Source: Chloroflexota bacterium (GTDB lineage: Bacteria > Chloroflexota > Ktedonobacteria > Ktedonobacterales > Ktedonobacteraceae). From it: DNA of 8,800 bases. Of this stretch, positions 1 to 6,483 are shown in pieces (position 1 is the first letter of the stretch; every line of letters begins with the position of its first letter). The stretch spans positions 1 to 8,800 of the forward strand of contig VBHV01000133.1 of assembly GCA_005881995.1 (NCBI GenBank), written 5' to 3'. The notes beneath the pieces were generated by a model, which ran no database searches, was not told the origin of the DNA, and saw only the letters and a list, made by a program, of their open reading frames with translations. Made by a program: the position numbers and the translations under genes.

Positions 1-29
1 CGCTCCCTACTGCCACCTTGTTCCCTCAC

Positions 30-890
30 CTATGAGATCTGGATGCCTAGACGCTCCAGGAGGCTCTGGCTCAGCTCTGCCCGATATTTGATGGGCATCT
101 TCTCGGGACCATGGGAGTCTGAACCGGAACTGGTCAGTAAACCGTGCATTTTAGCATATTCCCGGTACATGGCGATCTGTTCTGGCGTGTGAGCAGGATA
201 ATAGACCTCCAGGCCATCAATGGGAACTTGCCTTCGGAGCTCATCGAGCAACTGGCCATCATAGCAGGTATATCCTTCACCCCGTCCAGGATGAGCAATG
301 AGACACACTGCCCCACTGCGATGAGCTGCATCCACCACCGTCGCAAGATCATTGGTGGCCCACGAGAAACCAGCCTCTGTGATCAATGTTCCGGCAGAGG
401 GTTCTCCGGTTCCGTAGCCCAGTCTTTTTAAGAGGGCCACCAGTGCATGGGGTTGTTGCGCACTCGGTTGGGCCAGCAGGGCATCCAGTTCGTGCACATT
501 CGGAAAGGAGATGCCGAGCTTGCCCAGGTTCTCGCAGACCTGCCTGGTGTTCTCTCGCTGGCGATGCGCAATAGCTTGTGCCAGCTCTCCCAACTCGTTC
601 TTTTCTGGATCAAACCCATAGCAGAGCACATCGGTCAGCTCACCGCTCCATGAGGTACTCATTTCCACCGCGGCCAGGAGGGGGAGCTGTTTCTCCGCCG
701 CCAACTGTTGCAGCACCGCGGCGGTATCCACCCGATCATGGTCGGTGATCGCCACCAGGCCAAACTGTTCACGCACCAGGGAGTCGATCAGTTGTTCGGG
801 CGTCCAGGTGCCATCACTGAAGGTGGTATGCAGTTGCAGATCAATCGCCGCATCAGGAGCCAGCACGAGATGACGAGTCGATGCTTCCAT
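30..890 (-). CDS. PHP-domain metal-dependent phosphoesterase (TrpH/YciV/RNase AM-like)
   Basis: A soluble cytoplasmic protein of the PHP family. Relatives such as RNase AM and 3',5'-nucleoside bisphosphate phosphatase hydrolyse phosphoesters at a multi-metal centre. Visible motifs, numbered from the ATG at 890 (286 aa): DLQLHTTFSDG at about 17-27, ITDHD at 48-52, a conserved Glu in AAVEMS at about 76, IAHPGR at 198-203 and GSDSHG at 256-261, in the usual family order. The reading frame is open up to an ATG at 1031 (333 aa). I chose 890 because AAGGAG lies 6 nt upstream (897-902), the product then has the usual family length of about 280-290 aa, and the PHP fold still starts about 17 residues in. 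The ATG at 911 also has a possible GGAG. One oddity is that the first His of the usual HxH metal motif is Gln. The exact substrate cannot be read from sequence. The family call is secure; the RNase AM-like label is less so. Confidence 0.88.
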   Translation of the reverse strand: MEASTRHLVLAPDAAIDLQLHTTFSDGTWTPEQLIDSLVREQFGLVAITDHDRVDTAAVLQQLAAEKQLPLLAAVEMSTSWSGELTDVLCYGFDPEKNELGELAQAIAHRQRENTRQVCENLGKLGISFPNVHELDALLAQPSAQQPHALVALLKRLGYGTGEPSAGTLITEAGFSWATNDLATVVDAAHRSGAVCLIAHPGRGEGYTCYDGQLLDELRRQVPIDGLEVYYPAHTPEQIAMYREYAKMHGLLTSSGSDSHGPEKMPIKYRAELSQSLLERLGIQIS

Positions 891-896
891 AATCTT

Positions 897-902
897 CTCC
901 TT
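897..902 (-). promoter_or_regulatory. Ribosome binding site deciding the PHP gene start
   Basis: On the minus strand AAGGAG sits 6 nt before the ATG at 890. The longest-frame ATG at 1031 has only a GGAG crowded about 2 nt from the start codon, so 890 is favoured. The ATG at 911 is a second possibility, with GGAG about 6 nt upstream. Confidence 0.55.
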
Positions 903-1061
903 CCAGAGCATTCTCCTCTCCACTCGACGGAGATCGAACAGCGTAGGTGACAATTCCGGCATTCCTTTCAAGTATCTCATCAGTAATAGTGTTCTCTCAG
1001 TAACGGTTGGCTCTCGATCCCACCACTTCATCTCTCCGATACAGATCTATCAGTCATAGAT

Positions 1062-1092
1062 ACAGTAATCTCTGCCCAAGCTGGCCTGTCAA
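1062..1092 (-). promoter_or_regulatory. Candidate promoter upstream of the PHP gene
   Basis: The minus strand holds a perfect TTGACA at 1092-1087. The best -10-like hexamer is TACTGT (1067-1062), with a rather long 19-bp spacer and only a partial match to TATAAT. The position suits transcription into the PHP gene, giving either a short leader to 1031 or a leader of about 160 nt to 890. This is motif reading only. Confidence 0.25.
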
Positions 1093-1156
1093 CCTCGTTG
1101 TGCATCCCGTGGGTCCATCCACTCCCATCCCCACACCAGGAAAAACGCCGGTATGG

Positions 1157-1220
1157 GGGAGCGGGGCTTGCTGAAATGTAGTGATGCCCCTGGTGGGCAT
1201 CAGGCGTGTAGGCCGCTCCC
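1157..1220 (-). terminator. Possible terminator structure downstream of the ABC exporter gene
   Basis: Just after the ABC stop codon there are two nested inverted repeats. The outer pair is GGGAGCGG (1157-1164) with CCGCTCCC (1213-1220). The inner one is a perfect 8-bp stem TGATGCCC/GGGCATCA (1182-1189/1195-1202) with a 5-nt loop. Read on the minus strand, a run of five T follows about 8 nt past the outer stem (1145-1141). The inner hairpin alone has no T tract, so intrinsic termination is plausible but not convincing. The region between the ABC stop and the PHP gene holds nothing else I recognise. Confidence 0.35.
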
Positions 1221-1223
1221 AAC

Positions 1224-3107
1224 TTACGGTATCCCTTGCACATACGACGTTTCCTCTTCACCAAGATCCTCAAAATTGCGCGTGTAGAGCCGTGCATAGA
1301 GGCCGTTGAGGGCCAGCAGTTCCGCGTGTGTGCCACGCTCGACGATGTGACCATCGTTCAGCACCAGAATTTGATCGGCGCGCTCGACCGTCGTCAGCCG
1401 GTGAGCGACGACGAGCGTGGTTCGTTCCCGCATCAGCCGTTCGAGGGCATCCTGTACCAGCGCTTCCGACTCGTTATCGAGCGAGGCCGTCGCCTCGTCC
1501 AGCAGCAGAATGCGAGGGTTATGCAGCAGGGCGCGGGCGATAGCGATGCGCTGGCGTTGTCCCGCCGATAGTTTCACACCTCGTTCGCCAACCAGGGACT
1601 GCAGGCCATCCGGCAACTGCTCGATGAAGCCCCATGCATTCGCTGCTTCAGCCGCCGCTCGTACCTCCTCGTCCCTGGCGTCCAATCGTCCATAGCGAAT
1701 ATTCTCGGCTATCGAATCGCCAAAGAGCGTGGGTTCTTGAGGAACGATCGCTACCTGGGAGCGCAAAGATTGAGGTGTTACCGTGCGAATATCATAGCCA
1801 TCGACACGAATTGTTCCCGCGTCGATCTCGTACAGCCTCATCAATAGGTTCAAGGTGGTGGTTTTGCCCGCCCCGCTTGGCCCAACCAGCGCGACGACCT
1901 GCCCTGGAAGCACTTCGAACGTCATGCCCTGCAAAACAGGCCGCGCCGACGCCCGCGTCATTGCTACCGCGCCATTTGTGCTTGTCAGAGAGCCTGGATA
2001 GGAGAACGACACAGAGTCGAAGGAGACGTGCCCTGCAACAGGCGGCAATTCAAGTACACCGGTTTGTGTGCCGCTTACGTCAACCGGCTCATCCAGCAAT
2101 TCGAAGACACGCTCCGCCGCTCCGAGCGCGGCCTGCAATTGCGAGTAGAGATTGCTGAGGGCTACCAGCGGGCCAACCAGCATGAACAGGTAAAACAGGA
2201 AGGCGACGAGGTCTCCAATGGTCAGCCGTCCAGACAGCACCTCGTGTCCGCCAAACCAGAGGATGGTCACTACCGCGAAAAAGCCAATAAGCTCGTTGAT
2301 GGGCCCCAGCAGCGATTGCGAGACGGCGCGTTGTAAAGCCTGCTGCAGCGAATGGCTCATGCGCGTGCTGAAGCGTTCATACTCGTAGTCCTCGCGCGCG
2401 AAGGCTTTGACCACGCGCTGCGCGGACAGCGCCTCTTCCAGCACGATACCCGCTTCACCCAACCCCTCCTGTACGCCTCGCGTTCTCTTGCGAATGCGCC
2501 GCCCCAGCAGCGATGAACTGATAGCAGCCACGGGCGCAACAACAACAATCACCAGTGTAATGCGCCAGTTAATCAAAAGGGCGATGACGACGCTGCCGAT
2601 GAGCGTGAGAATCTGGGAGACGATGGGCAGGATATTTCCGGTAAGCGACCCCTGCAACAACGTAATGTCGTTGGTGATGCGGCTCATCAGTTCCCCTGTG
2701 CGGCGCGCATCGAAGAAGCTCAACGACAGGCGCTGTAAATGGCGAAAAAGCAGTGTGCGTAGATCAAATGAGAGACGCTCGCCAAAGGAGACGACCAGGT
2801 AGTTTTGCACCGCACCTATACCCGCCTGGAGAATGAAGACGACCAGCAGCGCAATCACCACGATATTGAGCAAATTCCCATTATGTCGCGCTAAAACGGT
2901 GTTGAGCAGGGAGCGAATAACCAGTGGGTAGACCAGGCTCAGCCCATCGGTCAAAACCAGTAAAATAGCCGATACGACTAATTGCCGGCGATAGGGACGC
3001 AAAAGCGCCGCAACGCGCGCTAGTGAAACCTTTCGTTTACGATCCTTCACCTCCGCTCCACCAGCTTCCCCGGAAGATGCCCGCTGCTTTTCCGATGCCC
3101 CTGGCAT
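1224..3107 (-). CDS. ABC exporter half-transporter (membrane domain fused to ATPase)
   Basis: A 627-aa inner-membrane exporter of the MsbA/LmrA/MdlB type that should work as a dimer. Residues about 40-330 form the ABC transmembrane type 1 domain, with hydrophobic segments near 43-65, 82-105, 160-180, 182-200, 272-288 and 298-320. The nucleotide-binding domain follows: A-loop Tyr370, Walker A GPSGAGKTT (409-417), Q-loop Gln457, signature LSAGQ (513-517), Walker B ILLLDE (533-538), D-loop SLD (542-544) and H-loop His569. All catalytic residues are present. The signature has Ala in place of the second-position Gly, a tolerated variant. About a dozen extra residues lie between the A-loop and the first strand of the NBD core (about 373-389). 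The ATG at 3107 has AAGGG 6 nt upstream. The N-terminal 20 residues are hydrophilic and low in complexity. Substrate unknown (drug, lipid or peptide). It stands alone and is separated by 330 bp from the downstream PHP gene's preferred start. Confidence 0.95.
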   Translation of the reverse strand: MPGASEKQRASSGEAGGAEVKDRKRKVSLARVAALLRPYRRQLVVSAILLVLTDGLSLVYPLVIRSLLNTVLARHNGNLLNIVVIALLVVFILQAGIGAVQNYLVVSFGERLSFDLRTLLFRHLQRLSLSFFDARRTGELMSRITNDITLLQGSLTGNILPIVSQILTLIGSVVIALLINWRITLVIVVVAPVAAISSSLLGRRIRKRTRGVQEGLGEAGIVLEEALSAQRVVKAFAREDYEYERFSTRMSHSLQQALQRAVSQSLLGPINELIGFFAVVTILWFGGHEVLSGRLTIGDLVAFLFYLFMLVGPLVALSNLYSQLQAALGAAERVFELLDEPVDVSGTQTGVLELPPVAGHVSFDSVSFSYPGSLTSTNGAVAMTRASARPVLQGMTFEVLPGQVVALVGPSGAGKTTTLNLLMRLYEIDAGTIRVDGYDIRTVTPQSLRSQVAIVPQEPTLFGDSIAENIRYGRLDARDEEVRAAAEAANAWGFIEQLPDGLQSLVGERGVKLSAGQRQRIAIARALLHNPRILLLDEATASLDNESEALVQDALERLMRERTTLVVAHRLTTVERADQILVLNDGHIVERGTHAELLALNGLYARLYTRNFEDLGEEETSYVQGIP

Positions 3108-3262
3108 TGCTGACCCTTTCTCTATTCAGGAAGAAGGTTAACCCATCATACGGCATATACGAGCCAACGAGAGAAAAGTTTTTTACTGCGTCAATGTATC
3201 TTATTTTGTCCCAATTTATCTCACAATATTTCATTATATATCAAGTACCATATTCCTATATA

Positions 3263-3292
3263 TTGACTAAACATAAAGTAATACGAGATACT
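3263..3292 (+). promoter_or_regulatory. Candidate sigma70-type promoter for the propeller gene
   Basis: TTGACT (3263-3268; 5/6 match to TTGACA) is followed after 18 bp by GATACT (3287-3292; 4/6 match to TATAAT). It lies in the most AT-rich part of the region. A start near 3300 would give a leader of about 60 nt before the GTG at 3359. Confidence 0.45.
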
Positions 3293-3344
3293 TTGTGCAA
3301 TCTCTAACACGGCTATCGTCCGTCTTGCTTATTGCGGAGCAGAA

Positions 3345-3350
3345 AAGGAG
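3345..3350 (+). promoter_or_regulatory. Ribosome binding site deciding the propeller gene start
   Basis: AAGGAG lies 8 nt upstream of the GTG at 3359. The frame can be opened further upstream at a TTG (3332), but the Shine-Dalgarno would then be inside the gene, and the signal peptide would be preceded by nine extra charged residues. The GTG is therefore preferred. Confidence 0.75.
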
Positions 3351-3358
3351 AATATATC

Positions 3359-4972
3359 GTGCGTCCTACTATCAGCTTATTTGTTCGTGTCGGCCTGTTA
3401 CTTGCAGTTGTATTGGCAACCGGGTCACTGGTAACCTGTGAGATTCACTCAAGAGCCAGCGCAGCAACGATTTCACCGGTACTTACTTATAAGTATAATA
3501 CCTCGCGTACCGGGCAAAACTCTAACGAGACCATCCTCAATACCAGCAACGTCAATGCCACGCAATTTGGTCGGCGGGTCTCCTACCCGGTTGATGGCCA
3601 GGTGTATGCTGAACCGCTTTTTATGCCTGGATTGACCATTAATGGACATACCCACAATGTCGTCTTCGTCGAAACGGAACACGATAGCGTCTACGCCTTC
3701 GACGCCGATCAAAAAAGCGCTATCGCCCCTCTTTGGCATAAAAGCTTTCTTATCAATGGCGCAAAAACCGTTTCCAGCAGTGATGTAAACTGTAGCGATA
3801 TTTCCCCGCAATATGGCATCACCGGCACGCCCGTGACTGATCCCGCGTCGGCAACCCTGTATGTAGTAGCCTACACAAACGAAAATGGTACGCTTATCTT
3901 CCGCCTGCACGCGCTCAATATCACTACAGGACAGGATAAGGTCACTCCTGTAGTCATTACCGCTTCTGTAAAAGGTACAGGTGATGGCAGTGTCAACGGT
4001 GTGATCACCTTTAACCCGGTACACCAGCTCCAGCGCGGCGCGCTCCTGCTCCTAAACGGCACTATCTATATCTCCTTTGGCTCCCACTGCGACCTCTTCC
4101 CCTTTCATAGCTGGATGCTTGCCTACAATAGTTCTACGCTCCATCATAGCGCGACCTACAACGATTCGCGCAACGGCTCAAATTCTGGCATCTGGGAAGC
4201 CGGAAACGGGCCTGCGACTGATACCTCTGGCAACATTTTCCTTGCAACCGGCAATGGTAAATTCGACCTCAACTCAGGTGGAGCTGATGCAGGTGATACC
4301 ATGCTCAAATTGAGCACAACAAATGGAGCGATAACCAGGGCTGGTTACTTTACTCCATTCAATCAGTCGTGCCTGAATCCTAAAGATTTCGATCTCGGAT
4401 CGGGCGGTGTAATGCTGCTGCCTAACACAAACGAACTGGTTCAGGCGGGCAAAGAGGGTCGTATCTACGTCGTCAATCGCACCAACATGGGGAAATATAC
4501 TGTGGACCCCAACCTGCAGTGCGGCACCTCTGAAGAAAACCGCACTGACATCGATAACATCGTGCAAGAATTGGCGCCCGGTACTATTGGAGGCATGTGG
4601 AGTTCCCCGGCTTACTGGAACGGCCCCAATGGAAGCTACGTCTACTTCTCAGGATCAGGAGACAACACCAAAGCCTTTAAGTTGACCAACGGCAAGCTTT
4701 CCACCTCTCCAACCTCCCACACACCCGAAACCTCCGGCTTCCCAGGAGCCAACCCGGTCATTAGCAGCAACGGCACCACCGCGGGTACCGGCATCCTGTG
4801 GGAGGTCGATTCCTCCAAAACTCTGCGCGCCTACAACGCAGCCAACCTGGCAACCAGGCTCTTCTCAGGCAGCGTTCCAAGCTACGTGAAGTTTAGTGTG
4901 CCAACCGTCGCTAACGGCAGAGTATTTGTAGGCACGCAGGGCACGCTTGAGATCTATGGTTTGCTGAATTGA
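3359..4972 (+). CDS. Secreted PQQ-like beta-propeller protein
   Basis: A 537-aa exported protein of unknown activity. Residues 1-35 form a signal peptide: basic start, hydrophobic stretch about 8-26, then SRASA before Ala36, a good signal peptidase I site. A Cys at 27 follows SLVT, a poor lipobox. The mature part opens with YNTSRTGQN (46-54) and DGQVYAEPL (79-87), then blade-like repeats such as VVFVETEHDSVYAFDAD (101-117), and ends with a VPTVANGRVFVGT-type blade near the C-terminus. This is typical of the PQQ-binding-like/quinoprotein amine dehydrogenase-like propellers that are common in acidobacteria and ktedonobacteria. No haem c motif is seen, so PQQ dehydrogenase activity should not be assumed; a structural, polymer-binding or surface role is equally possible. 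Four Cys in the mature protein may form disulfides. The gene is monocistronic, with its own promoter-like sequence and a terminator 17 nt after the stop. Confidence 0.85.
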   Translation: MRPTISLFVRVGLLLAVVLATGSLVTCEIHSRASAATISPVLTYKYNTSRTGQNSNETILNTSNVNATQFGRRVSYPVDGQVYAEPLFMPGLTINGHTHNVVFVETEHDSVYAFDADQKSAIAPLWHKSFLINGAKTVSSSDVNCSDISPQYGITGTPVTDPASATLYVVAYTNENGTLIFRLHALNITTGQDKVTPVVITASVKGTGDGSVNGVITFNPVHQLQRGALLLLNGTIYISFGSHCDLFPFHSWMLAYNSSTLHHSATYNDSRNGSNSGIWEAGNGPATDTSGNIFLATGNGKFDLNSGGADAGDTMLKLSTTNGAITRAGYFTPFNQSCLNPKDFDLGSGGVMLLPNTNELVQAGKEGRIYVVNRTNMGKYTVDPNLQCGTSEENRTDIDNIVQELAPGTIGGMWSSPAYWNGPNGSYVYFSGSGDNTKAFKLTNGKLSTSPTSHTPETSGFPGANPVISSNGTTAGTGILWEVDSSKTLRAYNAANLATRLFSGSVPSYVKFSVPTVANGRVFVGTQGTLEIYGLLN

Positions 4973-4988
4973 TCAAAATTTGAACTCA

Positions 4989-5018
4989 TGCGCCCTGGTA
5001 GGCATCTGCCGGGGCGCA
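4989..5018. terminator. Hairpin terminator shared by convergent genes
   Basis: A 13-bp stem with two G-U pairs: the arm TGCGCCCTGGTAG (4989-5001) pairs with 5006-5018, closing a GCAT tetraloop. In the rightward direction it starts 17 nt past the propeller stop and is followed by CTATTTTG. In the leftward direction it begins directly after the Pepco stop codon (5021-5019) and is followed by a weaker AAATTTTG about 9 nt later. The placement between two converging genes supports a bidirectional terminator; the T tracts are modest. Confidence 0.6.
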
Positions 5019-5342
5019 CTATTTTGTCTCGCCGGAGGATGCGGAACGGCGAAACACAAATCGCAGGCCACCCGTTGCCCCCACCTCGCCCCCTGTGCCG
5101 AACAGCATCAACGTGCCTTTCCCCGAAATTTCGGCATGCACCTCGAGTTCCTCAAACTGGAATCTGCCTACTTTCTGCGGCGTATTCTCCAAAAGCGCGC
5201 CCATCTGCCCAATGAATAGGTTGACGTTTTCCGCCAGCCATTCGACTTTGAGCGGCTTCACCTGTTTTCCTCCTCCCCTCGTTACCACCGGCTCGCCGGT
5301 GACAACCCACATCGTATCTTTTTCCAACTGTTCTTCGTCCAT
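5019..5342 (-). CDS. Pepco-domain small protein (peptidase-associated conflict component)
   Basis: A 107-aa soluble protein. Residues about 28-99 resemble the Pepco domain, a small alpha+beta domain that accompanies peptidases in NTP-dependent conflict systems. There is a helix (about 34-52), then a beta-rich part with the pattern FQFEELEVHAEISGKG (61-76), LFGTGGEV (80-87) and GGLRFVFRR (91-99). I recognise this from the pattern of conserved positions (E-x-E-V-x-x-E-I-x-x-x-G, then G-T-G-x-E, then F-V-F-R-R); a profile search would settle it. There is no signal peptide or membrane segment. It is the last gene of the operon: AAGGAGG (5354-5348) lies 5 nt before the ATG and directly abuts the CHAT stop codon, so the two genes are 12 bp apart and probably co-translated. 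Likely role (inference): partner, activator or regulator of the adjacent CHAT protease. Confidence 0.75.
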   Translation of the reverse strand: MDEEQLEKDTMWVVTGEPVVTRGGGKQVKPLKVEWLAENVNLFIGQMGALLENTPQKVGRFQFEELEVHAEISGKGTLMLFGTGGEVGATGGLRFVFRRSASSGETK

Positions 5343-5354
5343 AGTTTCCTCCTT

Positions 5355-6479
5355 CTATTTTGCTATGCGAATGGATGGAGATGAATACAGCGCGTAACCC
5401 AGCCCTAAAGGATTGATTTCGCTTTCCCAGAAATGCCTACGCACAGCTAAAAGGGCCTCCCCTATTGGTCTCTTTTGCAACAGCTCCTCGTACAGCTTTT
5501 CTATGAAAGCCGCCGCGAACCAATCCGGCACGTGAAACTCGGTAGCCAGTACACCTCTCGCGCCGTGTTTCCAGAAGAGAACTGCCCAGTTTGGGCTGTG
5601 AAGTGGACTGATTGTGCCGCTGCGGCAGGCATTCAGCAGCACCAGCGGTCTATGCTCGATCTCAAACTCCTGCACCTCAAAGTCTTCCATCGTAATCGAA
5701 AAATCGTTTGAAACCAGCAGGTAAGACTCGCTTAGCGGGTCCTGCTCAAAAGCATGACATGCCATATGTACAATTTGTAGCTCTTCGCGCAAAAAATTCC
5801 CGAAATCTTCCAGTTCTTTCTCACGTTTCTTGATATCCATCGAGTGCAAACAGGAAAGATAAATTTGTTGTTGTTGTTCCAGTTTCTGCAGAGCCGGTAT
5901 CTCTCTCTTCGCCACGTGCATGAGTTCGTTGTATGCCACTACCCCCACACGAGGACGTGAGGGAATGAGAGAAGGCGCAAAATCCCCTGGTCGAGCTTCT
6001 CGAATCAAGGTTCGTGAAATGATATACTGCATGCCCCAGAAACCCGTCACCTCAACCTGGGCGCCTAAAGGCCCATCATAAAGCAATTCCCAGGGTATGA
6101 AGAAATCCTCCGATGTCACCTGAATGACTGCATCCCTCTCCAACGCCTCGTGCACGACATCTCTTGGCGTCCCCTTCGCGAATATTTTCTTAAAAGCAAA
6201 ATTTCCCTTTTGAGCGAGCCTTGAAAGCGCTTCAACTCGTTCTGCTGCATCAGCATTATCCGCTTCAAAATAGCCGGATACCTGTTCAATTGCTCGTTGA
6301 AGTTCTGCATTGAGTTCTTTGATATCCTCCGGCGTCAATTGAATAGAGAAGGAATACCAGTCTGAAAAGTCCGTCTGGATATATGCCTGGTAGGCCCGGC
6401 CATAGCGCTGAATACGAATCTGTACGTTGACTGAAAATTTATTCGCAAGCGGCAAACCGACTGTTTGTTGGAGCGGCAT
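5355..6479 (-). CDS. CHAT-domain caspase-like cysteine protease
   Basis: A 374-aa cytoplasmic protein. The N-terminal half (about 15-150) is the region commonly preceding CHAT domains, with the FFIPWELLYDG signature at about 126-136. The CHAT peptidase domain fills about 170-374. Its catalytic pair is visible: His242 in IVHMACHAF and Cys285 in LVLLNACRSG. It ends ALYSSPSIRIAK. The start was chosen at the ATG at 6479, not the in-frame ATG at 6581: GGAGGTG (6493-6487) lies 7 nt upstream, and the longer version would overlap the kinase gene by about 100 bp with unconvincing sequence. The gene begins 4 bp after the kinase stop, with its ribosome site inside the last kinase codons, which indicates translational coupling. 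CHAT proteases are effectors in several bacterial defence and cell-death systems, often cleaving a dedicated partner; the target here is unknown. A paralogue lies at the right edge of the window. Confidence 0.92.
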   Translation of the reverse strand: MPLQQTVGLPLANKFSVNVQIRIQRYGRAYQAYIQTDFSDWYSFSIQLTPEDIKELNAELQRAIEQVSGYFEADNADAAERVEALSRLAQKGNFAFKKIFAKGTPRDVVHEALERDAVIQVTSEDFFIPWELLYDGPLGAQVEVTGFWGMQYIISRTLIREARPGDFAPSLIPSRPRVGVVAYNELMHVAKREIPALQKLEQQQQIYLSCLHSMDIKKREKELEDFGNFLREELQIVHMACHAFEQDPLSESYLLVSNDFSITMEDFEVQEFEIEHRPLVLLNACRSGTISPLHSPNWAVLFWKHGARGVLATEFHVPDWFAAAFIEKLYEELLQKRPIGEALLAVRRHFWESEINPLGLGYALYSSPSIRIAK

Positions 6480-6483
6480 ACGA

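Larger units (their letters stand above)
3108..3358. other. AT-rich divergent intergenic region
   Basis: This separates the leftward ABC exporter from the rightward propeller gene. About 3176-3300 is distinctly richer in A and T than the flanking coding DNA. It holds a candidate rightward promoter (3263-3292) and the propeller's ribosome binding site. For the leftward gene I see only a TATGAT hexamer (3150-3145) without a good -35. Short ORFs here look fortuitous. Confidence 0.6.

Noticed and set aside
1028..1354. A 108-codon minus-strand frame across the ABC gene end and the intergenic region
   Set aside because: It overlaps the conserved C-terminus of the ABC ATPase in another frame and reads through the inverted repeats; the protein looks random.
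1634..2158. A 174-codon plus-strand frame within the ABC exporter
   Set aside because: It is antisense to the ATPase and membrane domains; the Arg/Pro/Ser-rich product is typical of a shadow frame in GC-rich coding DNA.
3473..4024. A 183-codon open frame antisense to the propeller gene
   Set aside because: It lies wholly inside a well-supported secreted protein gene on the other strand, has no ribosome site that I can see, and its product matches no family I know.
3359..4972. The propeller protein as a PQQ-dependent dehydrogenase or a lipoprotein
   Set aside because: No haem-binding CxxCH or clear PQQ/metal ligand set is seen, and the Cys at 27 follows Thr, a poor lipobox; a better signal peptidase I site lies at residue 35.
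5866..5878. Short GTT/TTG triplet repeat
   Set aside because: It simply encodes four Gln residues in the CHAT protein and is too short to count as a functional repeat or CRISPR element.
5019..6479. Pepco–CHAT pair as a classic two-gene toxin–antitoxin module
   Set aside because: The order, the shared operon with a large kinase–FHA protein, and the CHAT duplication fit a multi-component signalling system better; nothing in the small protein looks like a DNA-binding antitoxin.
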